From: Xenophilus aerolatus
GTDB lineage: Bacteria; Pseudomonadota; Gammaproteobacteria; Burkholderiales; Burkholderiaceae_C
Direction: 5' to 3'
Length of the DNA: 64,000 nucleotides
NCBI GenBank assembly: GCA_030418545.1
Contig: QAIB01000015.1
Span: forward strand, 1 to 64,000
The stretch's first letter is position 1. The number at the start of each line of letters is the position of its first letter. The position numbers and the translations under genes were made by a program. Below are positions 60,920 to 64,000 of the stretch, piece after piece. The notes below the pieces were generated by a model that saw only the letters and a list, made by a program, of their open reading frames with translations, made no database searches and was not told the origin of the DNA.

Positions 60920-61947
60920 AGCCGCCGCCGTCGCCCCTGGCCGCCAGCCTGCGCGAGGAGACCGCGCGCGGCGACCTGGTGCTCATCGTCGACGACGTGC
61001 CCGACAACCTCGCCGTGCTGCACGACGCGCTGGACGAGTCGGGCTACACGGTGCTGGTGGCGACCAGCGGCGAGGCCGCACTGGTCCGCGCCGCCCAGGC
61101 GCAGCCCGACATCGTGCTGCTCGACGCCATGATGCCGGGGATGGACGGCTTCGAGGTCGCGCGCCGGCTCAAGGCCGATGTGGCCACGGCGCACATTCCC
61201 ATCGTGTTCATGACCGGGCTGACCGAGACCGAGCACCTGGTGGCCGCGCTGGACGCCGGCGGCGTGGACTACGTGACCAAGCCGATCAAGCCCAAGGAAG
61301 TGCTGGCGCGCATGAACGTGCACCTGCAGGGCGCCCGCGCCGCGCGCCAGCAGGCCCAGCAGGCCGGCCAGGCGCGCAATGCGCTCGATGCCTTCGGCTA
61401 TGCCAGCATCACGGTGCGCATGCCCGAGGGGCGACTCATCTGGCAGACATCGCTGGCGCGCGACCTGCTGCTGCGCTATTGCGGCACCACCGCGCCGCAG
61501 ACGCCCGCAGCCGTGCTCGACTGGCTGCACCAGCACCTGCCTACCACGGCAGGCGGTGTGGAGCCGCCGCCGCTGACCATCGAGCAGGGCGCGCGCCACC
61601 TGCAGCTGCGCGTGCACCAGCAGACGGGAGACCGGGACGAGCCCGGGCAGAACCTGCCGGGCTGGGCCGGCGACTGGCTGCTCATCATCCGCGAGGTGTC
61701 CGACGCCAGCGTGATCGAGGCCATGAGCCTGGCACTCAAGCTCACGGCGCGCGAGGCCGAGGTGCTGTACTGGGTGGTCAAGGGCAAGACCAACAAGGAC
61801 ATCGGCGACATCCTCGGCAGCAGCCCGGCCACCGCCAAGAAGCACCTCGAGCGCGTGTTCGTCAAGCTCGGCGTGGAGACGCGCACCGCGGCGGCGGGTG
61901 TGGCCCTCAAGCGCATCCGCATGATCCAGCCGCATTTCGAGGTGTAG
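60916..61947 (+). CDS. Response regulator with LuxR-type HTH output
   Basis: Encodes 343 residues; the ATG overlaps the kinase stop (ATGA). The receiver (about 20-140) has the acidic pair VDDVPD, phospho-acceptor D70 in [14 protein letters not shown] and K in [12 protein letters not shown] middle region of about 130 residues has no recognised domain and may be a PAS-like or regulatory fold. The C-terminal LuxR HTH (about 275-335) is [17 protein letters not shown], then [20 protein letters not shown], ending [12 protein letters not shown]. It is the direct output partner of the NCS1 kinase; the IR next to ureA is a candidate target. Confidence 0.9.
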   Translation: MKPPPSPLAASLREETARGDLVLIVDDVPDNLAVLHDALDESGYTVLVATSGEAALVRAAQAQPDIVLLDAMMPGMDGFEVARRLKADVATAHIPIVFMTGLTETEHLVAALDAGGVDYVTKPIKPKEVLARMNVHLQGARAARQQAQQAGQARNALDAFGYASITVRMPEGRLIWQTSLARDLLLRYCGTTAPQTPAAVLDWLHQHLPTTAGGVEPPPLTIEQGARHLQLRVHQQTGDRDEPGQNLPGWAGDWLLIIREVSDASVIEAMSLALKLTAREAEVLYWVVKGKTNKDIGDILGSSPATAKKHLERVFVKLGVETRTAAAGVALKRIRMIQPHFEV

Positions 61948-61983
61948 CGAAGGCGCCATGCGGGGCGGCTATGCTGCGCGCCC

Positions 61984-62661
61984 ATGACGCCTCGCGTTCG
62001 CATCCCGCGCTTCCTGTCGTACGCCGCCCTGGCACTCGCGGCGGGCGGCGCCGGCGCGGGCGGCCACTTCGACGTCGACGATGCCGACACGCTGGCCCCC
62101 GGTCGCTGCCAGGTCGAGCTCTGGGCCGGGCGCGCCGACGCCACGGCGACCGGCTTCCAGCACATCGGCCCGGCCTGCCGCGTCGGGCCGGTCGAACTGG
62201 GCTTGAACCTCGACCGCTCGGCGTCGCCGGACGCCCGCAGCCGCAGCGTGGGCCCGGCCGTCAAGTGGACCTGGTACGGCGGGCCCGACGAGCCGCTGCG
62301 CGCCGCGCTCGAGTTCGCCGCCTCCTGGGACCTGCGCAACCACGGCAGCCCCAGCCGCCAGTGGCTGCTGCCCGTGACCTGGCAGCCGCTGCCGAGCCTG
62401 CAACTGCATGCCAACCTCGGCGCCGACTGGGCCGCGGGCACCGGCGTCCGCACGCGTCGCGTCGGCGCGGCCGCCGAGTGGGCCGTGGACGAGAAGGTGT
62501 CGTTCATCCTTGAACGCAACCGCGCCCAGGGCGCATGGACCACGCGAGGTGGCCTGCGCTTCGGCCTCACGCCGCTGCTGACGCTGGACCTCAGCGCCGC
62601 CAAGGTGCGGCCCGGCGGCGCGGTCTACACGGTGGGACTGAGCCACGAGTTCGGGCGCTGA
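61984..62661 (+). CDS. Putative outer-membrane beta-barrel-like exported protein
   Basis: Encodes 225 residues. A signal peptide (FLSYAALALAAGGAGA) precedes alternating strands rich in aromatic and small residues (CQVELWAGRADATATGFQH; VGPVELGLNLDRSASPDARS; VGPAVKWTWYGG), ending in a C-terminal strand VYTVGLSHEFGR. The terminal residue is Arg, not Phe, so it is a divergent example. It resembles the phenol-degradation meta-pathway / transporter-like barrels. Location directly after the regulator suggests it may serve outer-membrane passage of the compound sensed by the NCS1 kinase. Confidence 0.68.
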   Translation: MTPRVRIPRFLSYAALALAAGGAGAGGHFDVDDADTLAPGRCQVELWAGRADATATGFQHIGPACRVGPVELGLNLDRSASPDARSRSVGPAVKWTWYGGPDEPLRAALEFAASWDLRNHGSPSRQWLLPVTWQPLPSLQLHANLGADWAAGTGVRTRRVGAAAEWAVDEKVSFILERNRAQGAWTTRGGLRFGLTPLLTLDLSAAKVRPGGAVYTVGLSHEFGR

Positions 62662-62725
62662 GCTGGCCCGGCCTCGCTTCTCAAGCCCGATCGGGCTCCC
62701 GCGCCCGTCCCGCCTGCGCAAGCAG

Positions 62726-63511
62726 CTATGGATTCGATAGCACGGAAGGCGTGGAGGCCGCCGCGCCCGGCATGGCCTGCACGCCCTCGCGCGTGGCAAT
62801 GGCAGCCGGTGGCGCCGGGGGCAGTTGCGCCAGCGCTGCGCGCAGCCGCTCGATCGCGGCGTCGCGGATGCCCAGGCGCGTCAGGGTCTCGACGGTCTGT
62901 TCGAAATACGCACGGCAGGAGCCCAGGCTGCCGGCGGCGGTGGCGATGTGGCGCACCGCCTCCTCGGGTCGCAGGGCGCCGGCGTAACGCGGGTGGCGCC
63001 GGTTGGCCACGAAGGTGAGGGCGCGGCTGCGCTGGCCGCCGATGTCGGCCTGCACCCAGCGCGCGTCGTAGGTGCCGCCGAGCATCTCGCGGCGCCACAG
63101 CAGCGTCAGCTCGGTGCGCACCTGCTCGGGCGCGATGCGAAAGCCGATGCCGCGGCAGCCGCCGCCCCGGTCCAGCGCCAGCATCAGGCCGGGCTCCTCG
63201 GGCGTGCCGCGGGCGGTGTAGAGCCACAGGCATAAGCGGCGCGACCAGCCGCGCACGGTGGCGGGCAGGGCGTCGAGGTAGTGGAAGGCCGGGTTCCACA
63301 TCAGCGAGCCGTAGCCGAAGAGCCACAGCGGCTCGTCGGCCGGATGCGTGGCCAGCGTCTCGTCCAGCGAGGCGGCCAGTTCCTCGTCGCTGCGCAGCAC
63401 CATGCCCGGCGGCGCGCTGGCGCGCAGCGCGGCCAGCAGGCTGCCGTCGTGCAGGCGCTCGCGCGTCACCGGGCCGTCGACGGTGGGAAAGAGGAGCTTG
63501 GGCGTGGGCAT
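62726..63511 (-). CDS. ChaC-like gamma-glutamylcyclotransferase
   Basis: Encodes 261 residues. PLWLFGYGSLMWNPAFHYLD contains the G-Y-G-S-L-x-W motif that defines the family; RRLCLWLYTARGTPEEPGLM, GIGFRIAPEQVRTEL and the block TFVANRRHPRYAGAL follow as in bacterial ChaC. It releases 5-oxoproline from gamma-glutamyl peptides such as glutathione. An N-terminal extension of about 60 residues precedes the core, and the C-terminal 30 residues are Pro/Ala rich. Monocistronic by context. Confidence 0.88.
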   Translation of the reverse strand: MPTPKLLFPTVDGPVTRERLHDGSLLAALRASAPPGMVLRSDEELAASLDETLATHPADEPLWLFGYGSLMWNPAFHYLDALPATVRGWSRRLCLWLYTARGTPEEPGLMLALDRGGGCRGIGFRIAPEQVRTELTLLWRREMLGGTYDARWVQADIGGQRSRALTFVANRRHPRYAGALRPEEAVRHIATAAGSLGSCRAYFEQTVETLTRLGIRDAAIERLRAALAQLPPAPPAAIATREGVQAMPGAAASTPSVLSNP

Positions 63512-63595
63512 GAGAGGGCGGCAACGGGCCGGGTGCGATGGAGCAAGGATAGGACCCGCACGCGCCGGTTCCGCCGCGCCGGTCTCCTGCGGGAC

Positions 63596-63621
63596 AAAAA
63601 AGAACGGCGCCCGAAGGCGCC
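63596..63621 (-). terminator. Rho-independent terminator of the tctA gene
   Basis: On the minus strand GGCGCC-TTCG-GGCGCC forms a strong stem with a TTCG tetraloop (63621-63606), followed shortly by a run of six T (63601-63596). It lies 27 bp beyond the stop at 63648. Confidence 0.88.
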
Positions 63622-63647
63622 GACGCAGCTGGGGCCCGACAGGCCCG

Positions 63648-64000
63648 TCACTCCTCGACGAAGGCCTCTTCGCGCTTGGCCTTCACGGCCGGCAGCAGCA
63701 CAATCACCAGCAGCGCCGCCGCCACGATCAGCAGGCCGGCCGAGATCGGCCGCGTGACCAGCACCGACCAGTCGCCGCGCGAGAGCAGCAGGGCGCGGCG
63801 CAGGTTCTCTTCCATCATCGGCCCCAGGATGAAGCCCAGCAGCAGCGGCGCGGGCTCGCACTTGAGCTTGAGGAAGGCGTAGCCGACGATGCCGAAGATC
63901 GCCACCATCCACACGTCGAAGGTGTTGTTGTTCTCCGAATAGACGCCCACGGCGCAGAACAGCACGATCGCGGGGAAGAGCCACTTGTAGGGAATGGTCA
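63648..64000 (-). CDS. tctA: Tripartite tricarboxylate transporter TctA family protein, 3' end only
   Basis: The C-terminal 116 residues are present; the gene continues past the right window edge. The visible sequence (IPYKWLFPAIVLFCAVGVYS, ENNNTFDVWMVAIFGIVGYA, CEPAPLLLGFILGPMMEENL) matches the conserved TctA C-terminus, with several hydrophobic segments and a short charged tail. TctA is the large membrane component for uptake of tricarboxylates or other organic acids by the three-part TTT system. TctB and TctC genes are not in view. Confidence 0.9.
   Translation of the reverse strand, partial: TIPYKWLFPAIVLFCAVGVYSENNNTFDVWMVAIFGIVGYAFLKLKCEPAPLLLGFILGPMMEENLRRALLLSRGDWSVLVTRPISAGLLIVAAALLVIVLLPAVKAKREEAFVEE

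Noticed and set aside
62684-62697. AGCCCGATCGGGCT palindrome after the outer-membrane-type gene as a terminator
   Set aside because: A perfect 14-nt palindrome has no loop and no T-run follows on either strand, so it does not qualify as a Rho-independent terminator.

Overview
The window is high-GC DNA (clearly above 60 % by eye) with dense gene packing, short intergenic gaps and many ATGA/GTGA stop-start overlaps. Gene content points to a betaproteobacterium of the order Burkholderiales, probably Comamonadaceae: a tripartite tricarboxylate (TctA-type) transporter, a urease operon containing a hupE/ureJ gene, a PHA synthase clustered with phosphate acetyltransferase and acetate kinase, and intergenic repeats of a kind I associate with that family. 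No rRNA, tRNA or CRISPR array was found. The organism call is an inference from gene content.

Layout. (1) 1-2.6 kb: end of an integrated element, with one unrecognised gene and a P4-type tyrosine integrase. A possible gene remnant lies beside it. (2) 3.1-45.6 kb: a large low-oxygen / energy-stress island. It holds BON-domain proteins, a P-type ATPase, universal stress proteins, Hsp20, two zinc alcohol dehydrogenases, a c-type cytochrome, a 2-oxoacid dehydrogenase complex with a split E2, PHA synthase, FabI-like reductase, a four-gene export system, phosphate acetyltransferase, acetate kinase, a flavodoxin, an HtrA-like protease, two Crp/Fnr regulators and several histidine kinases. (3) 45.8-51.5 kb: small membrane protein, two TetR regulators with clear operator-like repeats, an MFS exporter with an SDR, and unknown genes. 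(4) 51.5-57.2 kb: urease operon ureA-ureJ-ureB-ureC-(GNAT)-ureE-ureF-ureG on the minus strand, without a neighbouring ureD. (5) 57.2-62 kb: divergent from ureA by only 42 bp, a giant NCS1-transporter/histidine-kinase/receiver fusion followed by its LuxR-type response regulator. (6) 62-64 kb: outer-membrane-type protein, ChaC-like cyclotransferase and the 3' end of a tctA gene.

How it fits together. At least thirteen FNR-type palindromes (TTGAY-N4-RTCAA with frequent TTGCG half-sites) stand before the transcription units of region 2. Several have a -10-like hexamer at exactly the class II distance. One gene in the island encodes an Fnr with the full oxygen-sensing cysteine set (C21, C24, C30, C122) and has such a box in its own promoter. 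The natural reading is a compact oxygen-limitation regulon: pyruvate or another 2-oxoacid is converted to acyl-CoA, then to acyl-phosphate and acetate with ATP gain, with PHA storage, alcohol dehydrogenases for redox balance, and envelope and protein protection.

The most unusual gene is the NCS1-HK-REC fusion beside urease. Its architecture recalls CbrA (a solute-transporter domain fused to a kinase) but uses a nucleobase/allantoin-family permease. It suggests a transport-coupled sensor for a purine-derived or other nitrogen compound.
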